64,000 nt of DNA from Cristatella mucedo (lineage: Eukaryota; Bryozoa; Phylactolaemata; Cristatellidae). The notes beneath the pieces are model-generated. The model was not told the origin of the DNA. It was given only the letters and a program-made list of their open reading frames with translations, and searched no databases. The stretch's first letter is position 1. Every line of letters begins with the position of its first letter. Positions 45,101-58,200 of the stretch are shown here, in pieces. The position numbers and the translations under genes were made by a program. The stretch lies in contig WPIO01000017.1 in assembly GCA_009760855.2 (NCBI GenBank), forward strand, positions 808,001-872,000, given 5' to 3'.

Positions 45101-48100
45101 GTAGACATCAGCATTTTTTGATTGTGCATTTGTGATTCGACAATGTTTTTTGTAGAAGCTAGACTTGACCTTCACTAGGATAGTTTGGTATGATCTACAG
45201 TAGTCGTATACCTGTCGATGGACAGTCAGCCCTGATCTTTTGTATGCTTTCCCCAACTTTCACTTGGTAAACCTAGCTAGTTTAATATTTTCGGTAAATT
45301 GGGCGAGGGTGCAGAGTGCTTAGTCAGAGGTACGTGCCCTTTAAAGAACGTCAACTAGTGTCGTGTTGTAGCATTCTACCAGTGAGGACAGATTGGTTTG
45401 CTGGGTCCTTGTGGAGTGTCCTTTGTATGCTTATGCATGCTGATGCTCTGCATTTTATTACTAACCAAATTGACAGGCTTACTTAATCATCATATTTAAG
45501 TGCCTGCAAGAGATTTAGTTTTCTGAGAGCGATATGCAAATATCTTATAATTATGCTGTTGACACACAAAATCTAGCCCTCTCATGGACTGAGAGAGCCA
45601 TGATTTTCATCTGGAATGTGCAAGACCCGAAAGATTTTCATGTAGGGGGCTAGGCCCTCAAGTAATGAAAGGTCGTAGCGCCCAATCATAGTGTTTATTC
45701 GGCTCGAACTCGGCGGTTGCTCTTCAGGTGGAATCGAGACGTAATCGAGTTTCGTCGTTGGTGGCGGTCGGGGGGGGGGGGGGGCGCACGTATTAGGAAT
45801 AGTGTCTTGCTATGGGCACTATGCACACAGCCGAAAGTGCGCTGGCTCTATGAACAAGCGATGGTACATTAGCTGTTCTACCGCCCCATATCTTTACTCC
45901 TCTGAGCTATTGCGATGCCGTGTCCAAACGCAATTGCTTCAGTTTGCATCCATCGAAAGTCAGTGAATGCAGCTCATCGTGCTCCTCCAGAAGAAGCAGT
46001 GACACATTGCCAGAGAGAATGAAAGAACAGTTTGATCTTATCTCGGGATTCATGTACGATGATTGATAGCCGAAGAAGGCATTTTACTCTTTTTTGTCCA
46101 CGTCCGGCTGATCGTCCCTGTATTTCAGGATTCGTGTGTGCCAGTCGTTGATTGATAGCCGAGGAGAGAATTTTAGTTATTTTTGTCCATTCCCGGCTGA
46201 TCGTAGCTTTTGCTGTTTTGGCGTATTAGTGGTAGAAACCCGCGACCTGTCTAAGCGCTGTTGCCCCAAGGGGATTAGAAAAAAGTGGAAACTGTTTGAG
46301 GTGTGTATGGTGTATGGTGCAAAAGGTTTGTTGATTTCGGTTAGCGAATGAACATTGACTTCTGTTTATGGGACCTACGTATGAGACATGCAGATGCATG
46401 CCCGGTGTGTCATACCGTATGGTATATAACCTGTATACACTTTCAGAATGACATAGGTAGTTGGACTCTGGCTTCGTAGGAACAGTGAACCAAGCAGAGA
46501 GCAATGATCGAGCTACAATGGAATAGCATCACTGGTGTTGTGCACCATCAGATCATGGTTCTTTAAGAAATTTTTCAAGAAAAGGCAGCTGCAGAAAAGG
46601 AGTTATGTGCCGAAACCAGTGCATGCCAGGACAGGCCACCGAACATTTTCTGCCATTATATGGCAACTAATCTATCTAGCTAGCTTGCCAAAACATCATC
46701 AAAGAAAATAGTAGCATTCAGGTAGGCTTTAAGTCTGACAATAGGATAGTTTAACACAGTGTGTACTCTAGTTAGCATTGATTTTATCATTACAGCTGCA
46801 CGTCGACTGAATCAGGTAGGAGGCCTCGCAGAAGTGAAGCTGGGTGCCGTAGTGGCAGTTCACCAAGTGCCCGACACTTCTTGATGGGATCGGTTGCCGA
46901 CGAGTACCCGGAGTTCCGAGGCCTTGGTACCGACTGCAGTGCTGAAGCAGCAGGGAAACAACTAGCAACCGATCCGTGAATGCCAACCCGACCGGGCGCT
47001 GTAAAAGACATCGTTTGTCTGTGGTAGGTAGTGGACATTCCTCGGCAGAAAAAGGTCTTATTTAGCTGGGCGATCGAGCAGGCTCAGAATGTATGGCTGC
47101 TGAGGTCGAAGGCAGAAAGAGGGGTTGTCCAGCCTGCTTAAGTAATGGTGGCTCGCCCCCCCCCTAGCAAGCTGCCGGTGCTGCAAAGGCAGTGGGGCTC
47201 CCAAAAGCAGTGATGCAGCAAGGGTGCATGGCTAGTGCAGCCGCTGCTTGCTTCGAAAATAACTATAAAAGCCTGGCAGTTTGCAGTGACCTTGATCTGA
47301 AGGGGGTGGCTGGGGGCTGACAATGCAGTGGACAGCTGGTCAGGCACCTCCTCTTTTTCCAGGAAATTGCCAGCTGCTCTGCTGGCCAGGTGAGTGTGTA
47401 AGCTGGCAGGTCGACCATCGAATGACTAGGCGTCCGTGCCAACGAGTCGTTCGCGTAAGCTGGTAGAGGTCTGTCTCTCACTCACTCTCGCCCTATGCAT
47501 GCATCTCTGGAGCATGCTCGCATGCAATACTATGACACATCTCTGCCCTTGAATTCCCATGCAGGCCTGGGGGACTGGGTGGTCTGTACGGTCGAGTGGG
47601 AGTCTCTGTAATCCATGCAAGCTTGCCCACTTTTTGGTTCAATCCTCTGTCGACTGCGAGCATCTCGATGTCGGAGCCAGACGAACACACTCGTCGAAGC
47701 TTTGGAAGAATTCGAGAGATTTGGAAGAAACGGGTAGCGTACAGAAAAATACGGCAGATAGAATGGCCGGGAGAAAAGAGAGCCAGACAGCAGTCAGATC
47801 GTTGTCTGCACCAGAGTTATTGTAATGATATTTACCCATCTGTAATTTCACAAAGACTATGTGGGGTGTTAGGCAGGTGAGTTTTCTATAGCGAACTAAA
47901 AGCCTAAGCGGCTTTGGGAACACATTCGGTAGCCAACAGACTTCATCTCGAACAACAAAAAGAGAAAATGAGAAGAATAGCTGAGCCAGGAGGGCAGTTG
48001 GGGTGGTTAGCAGCATGAAAGTAGCAGCTCAGCACGGCTGGAAAGGATGTGCCACAGGCATGTGCAGGAGAGTGGATTTCGTTGGGTAAGAATTGTGGAA

Positions 48101-51100
48101 TTGAGTTCCACAGTCTAGGACCTGCAGAGCAAAAGCTTCTGTTGCCAACGGTCTTTAAGTCAAGAAACAGCTAAATATATCATCCATAGAGGATCAGAGG
48201 GCCCGAGGAGACAGAAACTGGTTCAGTAGTTCAGCTAGGTATAAAGCAGCCAAGCCGTGGTGAGCCTTGTGGGTCAGCATAAGAACTTTACTCTGTATCC
48301 GATGATCAACTGGAAGCCACCGAGGCTCTTCCAGCAAAGGGGATACGTGGTCATACAACCTCTGGGATTTTTTAACTAGCCTTTCGGCATAGCGAGTCCT
48401 GTAGCCCAGGTGTTAATTTAAACTGAAAGCGCATGTCACCTAGACAGCTCTTACGATGTTGGGGCGTCACTAAAAAAAAAAAGATAATCTAGCCATTGCA
48501 CGTCACTGCCGTCTCGAGAAAGCCCGCAGGCACAATGTGGCTGATGCCACCGAAGCCGTTCGGCTCGATGTGAAGGAGCCAAGCTGAAAGATCGCCATCG
48601 TATTCTGTGGCCGGCTTTTCTGACGAAGTTGCTCGCCTACCCGGCTTCTCAAGCCGAGCCCGGCAAGACAGGGTGTTTCCAATAAGCTTGTTCCCGAAGC
48701 TGAGGCTTCTGTTCCTGTTTGGACTGCCCTTCGGCTTGCTAACAGTCTCCAGGCTGTAAATTAGCAGCAGCCCCGCTGCTGTGCGACCAGGTCTGATAAT
48801 GAAATTGCCTTCGGCTGCTATGAGGTACGACGAAATGTGGACTCGCGTAGCGAGCAAAAGGCCTGCATGCCCTCTCGTCTGTCTGTCCGTCCCCCTCCCA
48901 CTTAGTCTCCGAACAGTTTGATGGCACAGGCAGTACACGAACAATCCCGGCAGATAGCCTCTCGTTGGCGAGATTCGCCAAGACAGTGCTGCGTTGAATG
49001 TCGACCCAACTTTTTGTCAGATGTGTCTAGTTGTGCTGGAGGTGGACCTATCTATGCCCTCTGCAGTCCCCTCCTGTGGCTTACCTCAAGGGTCAGGGCC
49101 GTTTGTCCTCCAAGGCTTCGCTCCAGTTCGAGATTCAGCCTCTTTCATAGAGCCTCGGTTGCGCCCATACTGAGTGGCTCCAACGTGAGCTCCAAAACTG
49201 TGCGAGGTGGTTGCTCAATGGTGTTTGGATTCGAGCAACAGCGTGGCCGGCTTAAGTCAAATCCATCAGCTTGAAAGTCGACTGGACAGCATGCCCCGAA
49301 GCTTGAAAAGAATTGGTTGTGCATTTCGGTCATTCGGAGCAGACGGCAGCATGTGACAGTCCCAGGGCCGTTGGCATGTGCTGTATGTCTGACTATTCAG
49401 TGGTTAAGGTGCTCGCTTCGACCGAGGTCAATGTGAATGTATTTGATGGCCGAGGTCGTGGGCTCGAGCCTCGTGGTCTATGGGAAGCGCCCTAATAGAG
49501 ACCAAGTTCTCTTAGGGTGCTTTGCAAGTGAATTTTATTTATTAAAATATAAACAAATATAAATATAAATACAATTCACTTGTATAGCGCCCTAAGAGAA
49601 CCTAATCTCTATTCAGGCGCTTCACTCATGCCACAGGGCTCGAGCCCACGACCTCGGCCAGACCTTGACATCAGGGCAAGCACCTTAATCACTGGGCCAA
49701 ATTTATTTATTTGCCTGCACATGTATTCGCCTCTTTGCTGCGTGGACTGCTTTTCTGGGCCGGTCACTTGTGTCACTTCGCTCGTTCAAATCATCGGTCG
49801 GCCCTGAACGCTGTAAAGGTTATGGCATATGCAGTGTATCTGTAGCCCGGCCTTGTCGGTTGGCACGCTGCTGGCTGGGTCGCCACCGTGTGCTCAAATT
49901 GGGGCTCTTGGCAAACTCATGGCAGTAATGGGTACCCTCCCCCACCACAGCCAACGTCTTCTGGTGTTTAGCTTGCTCTCTCCAGTCTGCAGACACCTGC
50001 GGTATGTGTGCGTGGGAGTGGTCACAGTTTAGGCATGGCACCTGGGTAGGTATGTGTTGGCGACTATATAATGGCCATCAGCAGCAAGGTTTCTTGTCTT
50101 CTCACTTTGCATTAGCATGTGGTCTCTGACCAAGATGGTTTCGGTAAGGGCAGTGGTCAAATAAGTGGGCTTTATCTCACTTTCAACTCTGCTTATGTAA
50201 TGCTTGCATCATCGACTGATGGCGATAAACTTAGGATAGCAATAACAGGTCATTTATATTGCATCCCAAGAGATCTTAATTGCTATTCGGGAGTTTTGCC
50301 TGAAAGAGAATAAAAAACCAAGGCTTAGTAAAATGCCTGGCATCAAGCATGCAAAAGCAAGCATGATGCTTCGGTCAGTTAGCTAAAGCAAACATGAAGA
50401 CACTCATGACCACCAGTTAGTAGGACCTCTGGCTAGTAACATGCTCTGAATCATGCACAGCTAAGCCCGAAAAGTCCGACCGGAGCAAAGAAGCGCAAGT
50501 TCATTGGGGCGCAGGGAAACGTGGCCACGAAATATGCGGCTTGAGCTGCGACTTATTTGACGGAGAAGTCATAGCAGTACTGGCCGTTCTCGGAAGTGAG
50601 TTCCCGACTTTTGATGCATTTGAGTTGAAGGCTCGATCACTAAGTCATTTCAATTTAATGCGAGGGATGGAAAGATGTCTACATGCTGCCGAGTGGGTGG
50701 TGGGAGAGCATGCTGGAATAGCAAGGAGGTTGGATATGTAGGCTGTTGCGAGCAAGTGAAGCCACCTGTAAGCAAGACAGGTGATCTTCAATTCGACTTG
50801 GTGCTTGAGTGGGAGCCAGTGATGTTGAGACAGAAGTGATTTAATGTGGCAGCTAGGCATTTGATTACTGACCGGCCGACTGAGTTTTGCACCAGTTACA
50901 GATGATTAAGGGCAGTGGCCAGGATTCCTAAATATAGGGGATTACAGTAATCTTGGCACGACAATAGTATACCTACGCGTGAACTAGTTGGCTGTCGTAC
51001 TGTTATCTAAGCAGGCTCTGATTTTGACGATGTTGCTTAGCAGAAACTAGGTTGACGACTTTGGAGTAAATGTGTCCTCCAACTCCAACGACAAGTGAGT

Positions 51101-54100
51101 TTGGAATAGAATGCCTAGATTATGAGCAGACGTCACAAGAATGATGCTCGACTAAGAACTCGGGAAGCTGAGGTCTTCCAACTTTTGGGTACATACACTG
51201 TATGTACCTGTATGTGTGCAGAAATTAGGTGACATAGAGAAAGAAATTACGGAAGATGGTGCAGTGTGGCGCTTGGGCGAGAGTCCTTCCTATTGCTGTG
51301 GGTCAGCAAACGTAACCAGCCATCACAATGGTTTTGTTCATCGTGAGGACGACAAGGCAGGCACTATCTGGCCACCCACATTCGAACGACATTCCATGTA
51401 TACCAATAGTAATGTAGATGATTAACTGTTGGCTGTGACTGCCTAATGATCATGAGCAATGGCAGTAAATCACTCTATCATGCATACTTCCACTTGGTTC
51501 AATTCTTCTGTGTCGGTGTGGGTTGGTATGACTGTCACCTTCGGTTTTGAGATGGCAGGTTTATTCATCATTCTCTCTTGTGCTATCTCTTTGGGGGTTT
51601 TTGGGAGTTGTATGTAGTTGGCTAACGGTTAAGCTGCATATTTCTGCTAGCCGAGAGATGCCTTCCCATCGGAAGAGCTTGTATCACATAGCCGGTGTTG
51701 CCTTGGATCTCACAGAGAGGGTGTATCCATAGTATGTCATGCATATGTATGCCCATAAATCACCTCGATTTAAATACTTACTAATGCCATATATCAGCTG
51801 GGTCATTAGCATTACCCGTGGGTCATAAGCACCATTTTATCATAACTGCCAGCTAGTCATAAACCAGCTCGATGTATCTAGTCATCAGTGCCACATGGTC
51901 ACACGTGCTCCATTTTTAAGTCCCCTATTCATTTAGTTCACTGCTCAAATTTGGTTAGCATAAGAGCCACATATCTTCAAGATTGCTTTTAACCGGTTCC
52001 ATCGATTTCCCTGATAAGAATGATAGTGGAATTTTGTTATGGGCTTGGACTGTCTTGCTTACAAAGGACATTCCAGTAAGGTACTTTTTTCACTGATGAA
52101 TTATAAGTGTTCACATTTCTATATTTTAGGTATTAATTCACAATTCAAGATTAGTTCTCAGCCCTAGATTGAATGTTATAAGCTGCCATAAAATATGAGT
52201 CGTGGGCATTTGGAATACTGCAATCAACTGATGTTGGGGTTTGGCGTGAGGTAATTGGTTCGATTCTTGCAGTGGGCGATCCTGTATTGCCAACTGCAAG
52301 CCGTGGTGATAATAAGGCTGTTAAATCAGCCAATATTAGCATAGGGTGTATAGGCTTAACCCAGGTCAGAGTTTAGGCTGGCGACCCACAACTAAGACTA
52401 CTTCGTGTGGCCTCATCAATTGGTCTTGCCAGAGGGGCTGGCATATATATGATGGGGCAGAGAATTAAGTTGCCATGGATTGGAGGACCTGGTTTCCCTT
52501 AGCCTAAATACTCTGTACTATTCTAACAATAAAGTGTAGTTGAATGATGGGCTCTTCAACACTGATTGTGAGTAGTAAAGTACTATTATGATATTTGTTC
52601 AGCAGAAGCTTCGAAATGGTGATCACTCAGCACTGATCAGCCACTGTTGTCATCCTGCTGCAGTCACCGATGGGGGAAGAGTAATCCCACTGCGGGCTCG
52701 GAGCCGAGGCAGCTGTAGCTTAGCCGTCCTGTTCAAGTCCTACAGTGCAAGCTCCTGTACACACCGGTCTATGCTTGGTTTTGGCTTCTGCCATCTCATG
52801 TCGGGGTGGGTACTCAGTAATCCTAGTGCCTTTCAGTGCTTGTCCACAGCGATAAGCTCAAATAGGGTCGACTACAGTGAGCTCGCATGTGCCATGGCCA
52901 TCGCCTCGAGCGGCCTGAGCTCCTCAGTCTGCTGACGGCTGGTGGGTCATGTCCGACCTCATGTGGCTGCTTCTGCCTACTGGCGGTCGATTGGTGGGAC
53001 AGTGAACGCTGTACATTGGTAGGGCTAACGGTCAGCGCTGTACGTGGTAGAAGCTTGTGCATCATAGAGGTCGGATCTGACAACTCAAAAAAGAAAGGTT
53101 TGCTGATTTAACAGCTGCATTTGTATTGGGCTCAGACGTAAGTCCGTTAGGCTTTGGTTTGCCGTTAACTCAGTGGCACCCACCTCCATCTCTTGAACCT
53201 TGTCCATTTGCTCCTAGTGGCGACAAATGGTCTTCTAGTCGCGATACATTTGCTCAGCCAACACCCGCCTGGCTTGGCATCTATTTTCTTTGCGAGCAGG
53301 TTCAAACGGTCCGACTGGATTTATTGTAGTCGGCTGTAGAGCGGTCGCCAGGGATATTCCGGTCAAAGTGGCAGGGCTAGAGTAACAGGAAGTAGGTGTC
53401 GAGCAGCTTGCTCAGCTCAGGCGCCTGTCATACTGCAGAAGTTTCAAAAGCGGTGCTTTGTATGGCTGCTCCTCGTAGTTTTGGTCAAGCTGATTATCTG
53501 CTTCTTATATATGCCTAGCTCTGCTTGCATGGAGCTCTACCCAGAGCTTCTCATGCAAGCAGAGCTTCTCATTGTACGTGAGCTGTGGAAGCCAAAAGCC
53601 AAGGCGGACTTTCTTAAACGCTGAGCATTGGTCATTTGAAATTTTTATACTGTACGTGTAATGTTGATTTTTGAACTCTGTTGTGTTGTACAGTTTCTAT
53701 ACATACAAAACAATAGTTGTGGCCCAGTAGGTGATCTCCAAGCCACTGCGAAAAGGGCTTGCTGTCACGTGGTGTCAACTTAAATTGAAATTTTTATACT
53801 GTACGTGTAATGTTGATTTTTGAACTCTGTTGTGTTGTACAGTTTCTATACATACAAAACAATAGTTGTGGCCCAGTAGGTGATCTCCAAGCCACTGTGA
53901 AAAGGGCTTGCTGTCACGTGGTGTCAACTTAAATTTTTTTTTCGTTTGACACCATGTTTGTCTCACTCGACCGATCAGCAGTCCTCTGTCGAGTGGGTGT
54001 GTATGCTCAAGCACTCTAGAAGTTACTTTAGCCGCACCAGGAGGAGGCTCTTGGGCGAGTACCCAAATTGCATCCTAGCACGGAAGCACTTGCAGGTTAG

Positions 54101-55173
54101 GAAGGATTTGCATGGAAGGATTTGCATGTTAGCTTGTGTGCACCATTGCTCGGCTCTTTTTCTTAATGCATTTGTTATTCTGTTTGGTGAGTGTGGGTGA
54201 TTTAGTGTGACCAGCCATCCTGCTACTAACTACCTTACCTCTTAAATAGAGATGTAAATTATTTAATCGATTCCTAGCCTTACCTGCTGGGTTGGGTTAG
54301 TGGTTAGTGGCTTTCTGCATGCCATTATTACGAGCAGCTGTGCTGTTGGAATTCCACGTCAGACCGTACTTGAGCACACTACTCGGTGCCTGCTGAAATT
54401 TCTGCAGCACTGTTGGCGTGTAGCCTCTGTTAATTAAGCATGCATCTTATGATCACAATCCATTTTATGATTCTGCAGTAGCCTGCTGTAGGCAGCGGCT
54501 GGTGGCATCGCTGTCGAGCCGAGTTTAATCCTCAAAAAATTGAACATGATCTACCTCCTAGTACGAAAGAGGTGCAATGACGCAGTGCATTCACGGTTTT
54601 ATATATAAACACACGCATACACTGTTTAGAGTTTCCTATTGTGCACTCGGAGCCTAAGCAGTTGAGGTAGTGATTAGCGTGGAAGTAGCAGCGCTGGACG
54701 GCTGGAAATTATATGCCACTGTCGGTAGCAGGGAAATGTCGTTGCATAAGAAGTGTTGAAGTGAGTTCCATAGTTTGGGACCTACAGAGCTAAAGCTTCT
54801 GTCGGCATCAGTCTTTAAACAAAGGTGCAGGAGCATTTTAACTGAAAAGGCACACGGCTAAATCACGGCGGTCGTGTGTGAGGTCTTCGTAAATACCCAT
54901 GACTGTGAGTGTGTGTACAATGCCAGCATAGAAACCTCGTGCACACTCGGAATCGATGCGAAGTGCAAACATAGCAGTACTTAAAAAAAATAGCAAGGTC
55001 AACAAATAGTTCGAAATTTATTGTTTATATGAGGACACAGTATAGTCTCAAATTGTGCATGCCTCCACTACAGTTAGCTTCTAGGTGAGAAAAACAGGCA
55101 ACATGACTTTTTTGTTAGTTTCTAGTTGGTATATGGAAACCGTTTTGGTTTGTGAAGAATAGTTTTTGGTTGC

Positions 55174-55268
<95 letters not shown>

Positions 55269-58200
55269 AGGGAGGGAGGGAGGGAGGGAGGGGGGAGGGA
55301 GGGAGGGGGGAGGGAGGGAGGAGGGAGGGAGGGAGGGAGGGAGGGGGGAGGGAGGGAGGGAGGGAGGGAGGGACGGAGGGAGGGAGGGAGGGAGGGAGGG
55401 AGGGAGGGAGGGAGGGAGGGAGGGAGGGAGGGAGGGAGGGGGAGGGAGGGAGGGAGGGAGGGAGGGAGGGAGGGAGGGAGGGAGGGGGAGGGAGGGAGGG
55501 CGGGAGGGAGGGAGGGAGGGAGGGAGGGAGGGAGGGAGGGAGGGAGGGAGGGAGGGAGGGAGAGGGAGGGAGGGAGGGAGGGAGGGAGAGAGAGAGAGTG
55601 AGTGAGACAGAGAAATCGTTTAACTGCGGTTCCTTATGAAAAAAGCTGTGGAACTGCTACAGAAGTCTTAGCAAATACCCGAGATGCCAAAAGGGAAATC
55701 TACATGCATTAAAAAGTTCCCATTGAGATTATGAGACGGTTAACGAAAGAGTGTTCAGACCTAAGAGATAGTTTAAAGGAATTTGTCAGTTCTAAAGGAA
55801 TTCTTCGGGTCGCTTTGTGAGAAAAGACTGTTGGGCGTGTTTTCCTTTCTACCGTGTCACCGATTTATAACGTCATTTTTAAACAATGTGTGGCCTATGG
55901 CTGTGTATGCTCAAAATAGCATGCTTCAAACCCTTGACGATCGCTGAGAAAACATTGTTTTTGTGATAAACTGTGAAAGAGGAGAATACTTGGTGCATTC
56001 GCATTCGAGAAATCTTACTTAGCAGTGTTCCGACGTTCTGAAAAATAATATCTTTTGAAATGGCAACTAAGTCGTAAACCAGAAGTTGTCCCAGATACTG
56101 CAAAATGGGGTCATGTCCGTGCTATGGTACTTTGTAAGAAAACCACGATAGTAGCACGCTCGATTTGTTACAAACAGTGCTAATTCCATGCAAATCCCGT
56201 GTTTTGGTTATATTTGATTGGCTAGCCATCCATTAAACTCTAAAATATTTGAGGTTATATCTTGATCTGAGTATGTACAGTTTTAGTGCCAGTACTGCGT
56301 GTATAGGTATACATACATTCATATACTTGCATTACATTTACATATATAGAGGCACATACTGTATATTCCTGTATATGTACAGGGCTGACCCAAAAGATCC
56401 TTGAACCCTACCCTGGATATCTTCAAATATTTCAGTGTTTTAATGACTGCTAGTCAAACAAGTTTCACTAGGACATAGGAGAATTTTCGTGAGTTGGCAA
56501 ATTTATATTTCACAGCGAGTTGTCATTAGATGAGCACATTGCCTTCTTTGTCAATTCGATTTTGCTCGCTCCTCGGCTTCTGGTCTTTGGTATTCCTGCT
56601 TCTCTTACCAACTTCGTTGGATTTGCATCATTTAAAGCCTCAGCCAAAGACATTAATCAATTGATGAAGAAGTCTAAAATAAATCAAAGCTATCACGTAC
56701 CAGCAAAGCTCATGGAGATGGGATGCGCCCACACTGCCAGAAGCTAGGGAGCTCTCCCCACCCACCCATCCACCCGCTGGTAATATGAATGATTCTCAAA
56801 TGCTGCGTCGATAGACAAAATTTGTTTGAAATAAAACCGCATCCGGCGTATATCAATGAAAGTTCTATAACATACTAAATGCTACTAATTCGGATTTGAG
56901 CTTAGCTCTCAAAGCTGCTGATCGTGAATCAGAACTGCAACATTGACAAGTAGAAGATAAACTAAGTTAACAAGTGTTCATTGTTTCACTTATTTCATAC
57001 CTTATCGCTGTATCTGCTGCTTGCTCCTAGGCCACTGAGAATGGTGACAGACATCAAGAGAGACATCACCGCACTTGTCTAGGATGTCAGTGGCATGTCG
57101 ATGAAGATTGAGCACTTCGTTGTCGTGAAGAGTGCTGCTTTCTCCTTTTGCCCTTTGCAACTTCTTGCTGCTTTCTTCCTCACTGCCTCTCTGTGCAAGG
57201 GTACAACGTCATTGCAGCAGCAGGTACAGGGGCTCAAGAGCAGAGGCTGCTCATCTGCCCGATTAAGGAATTAAGGCCCCGTGGCCATGGCATTGGACAT
57301 TTGGACATTGGACATGGGCATTGGACTCTCAATAGCCAGCTACTAGACTGAAGTTGTCAATTAACCATTCAGTTTTGGATAAGCTTCAGCTAGGGCTGCT
57401 GATTAGGTCTGCACAGATAAGCTGTCGAACTTACCTGCATGTTGAAGCGATTTGAACTAGCTTCCTATAGTGTGAAACTACAAGCATGGTGCGTCATAGC
57501 ATGGCATGCAGTTGAGCAACATAAATATCTGTCTCCCTTGCTGCATTATGGTCGAATGCATGTTGCCACTCTTAATGTCGACATCGATATTGAATTATGC
57601 AGTTATGCCTGCATCTTAACGCTGCATTTTAAAATTGCCTTTGAATTTAGCCCTTCTACTCGAGTGTTGATCGTAGAAAAGCCATCGACGATGTGAGGCA
57701 TTGCATTATCGAGCGAAAGGAGAGCGCTAGCCTATTCATGTTGTTTATCAAGCATGATGCCACTCACCATTTGATCGCGGTTCCTTTGCAGCAAATGTAA
57801 AGCGCCTAGAAAGAGATTTACTGAGGGTGCTTTATCAAGTGTATTATTATTATCATCGTCATTATTGTTATTAGGGGTTTGGTGCACCTCACCAGCCAGG
57901 TCGTGGGTTCGAGTTCTGTTCCAGGCAATTCTTCATTGCCCTTTGCAAGCGGGATAGTCACTACGTTCTTCGACCGCTGTATAAATGAGGCTGCTAATCA
58001 ATGCTAACCGGCGTTGCACATTTTTTATTCTGCACGATTTTACAAATCCTGAGATAGCATGCTTGTGATTCGTGCGTTAGTATTTTGGCTTGAAAGGCAC
58101 TCTTCACCAATCTTGACTAAAACACCCGTGGTTTTGCAGCACGGCAAAAGATCAATTTCGCCCCATTAGCTCGAGCACGCAAACAAGTCTTCTCGGTTGG

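Noticed and set aside
48489-48944. 151-codon - strand frame in USE1 intron 4
   Set aside because: Composition is plausible but I see no motif or splice site and it overlaps other open frames.
55152-55639. Open frames of about 150 codons rich in Arg, Glu and Gly
   Set aside because: Pure simple-repeat translation of GA/GGGA units.
56381-56420. Mariner terminal repeat
   Set aside because: A short resemblance only; no partner inverted repeat or transposase nearby.
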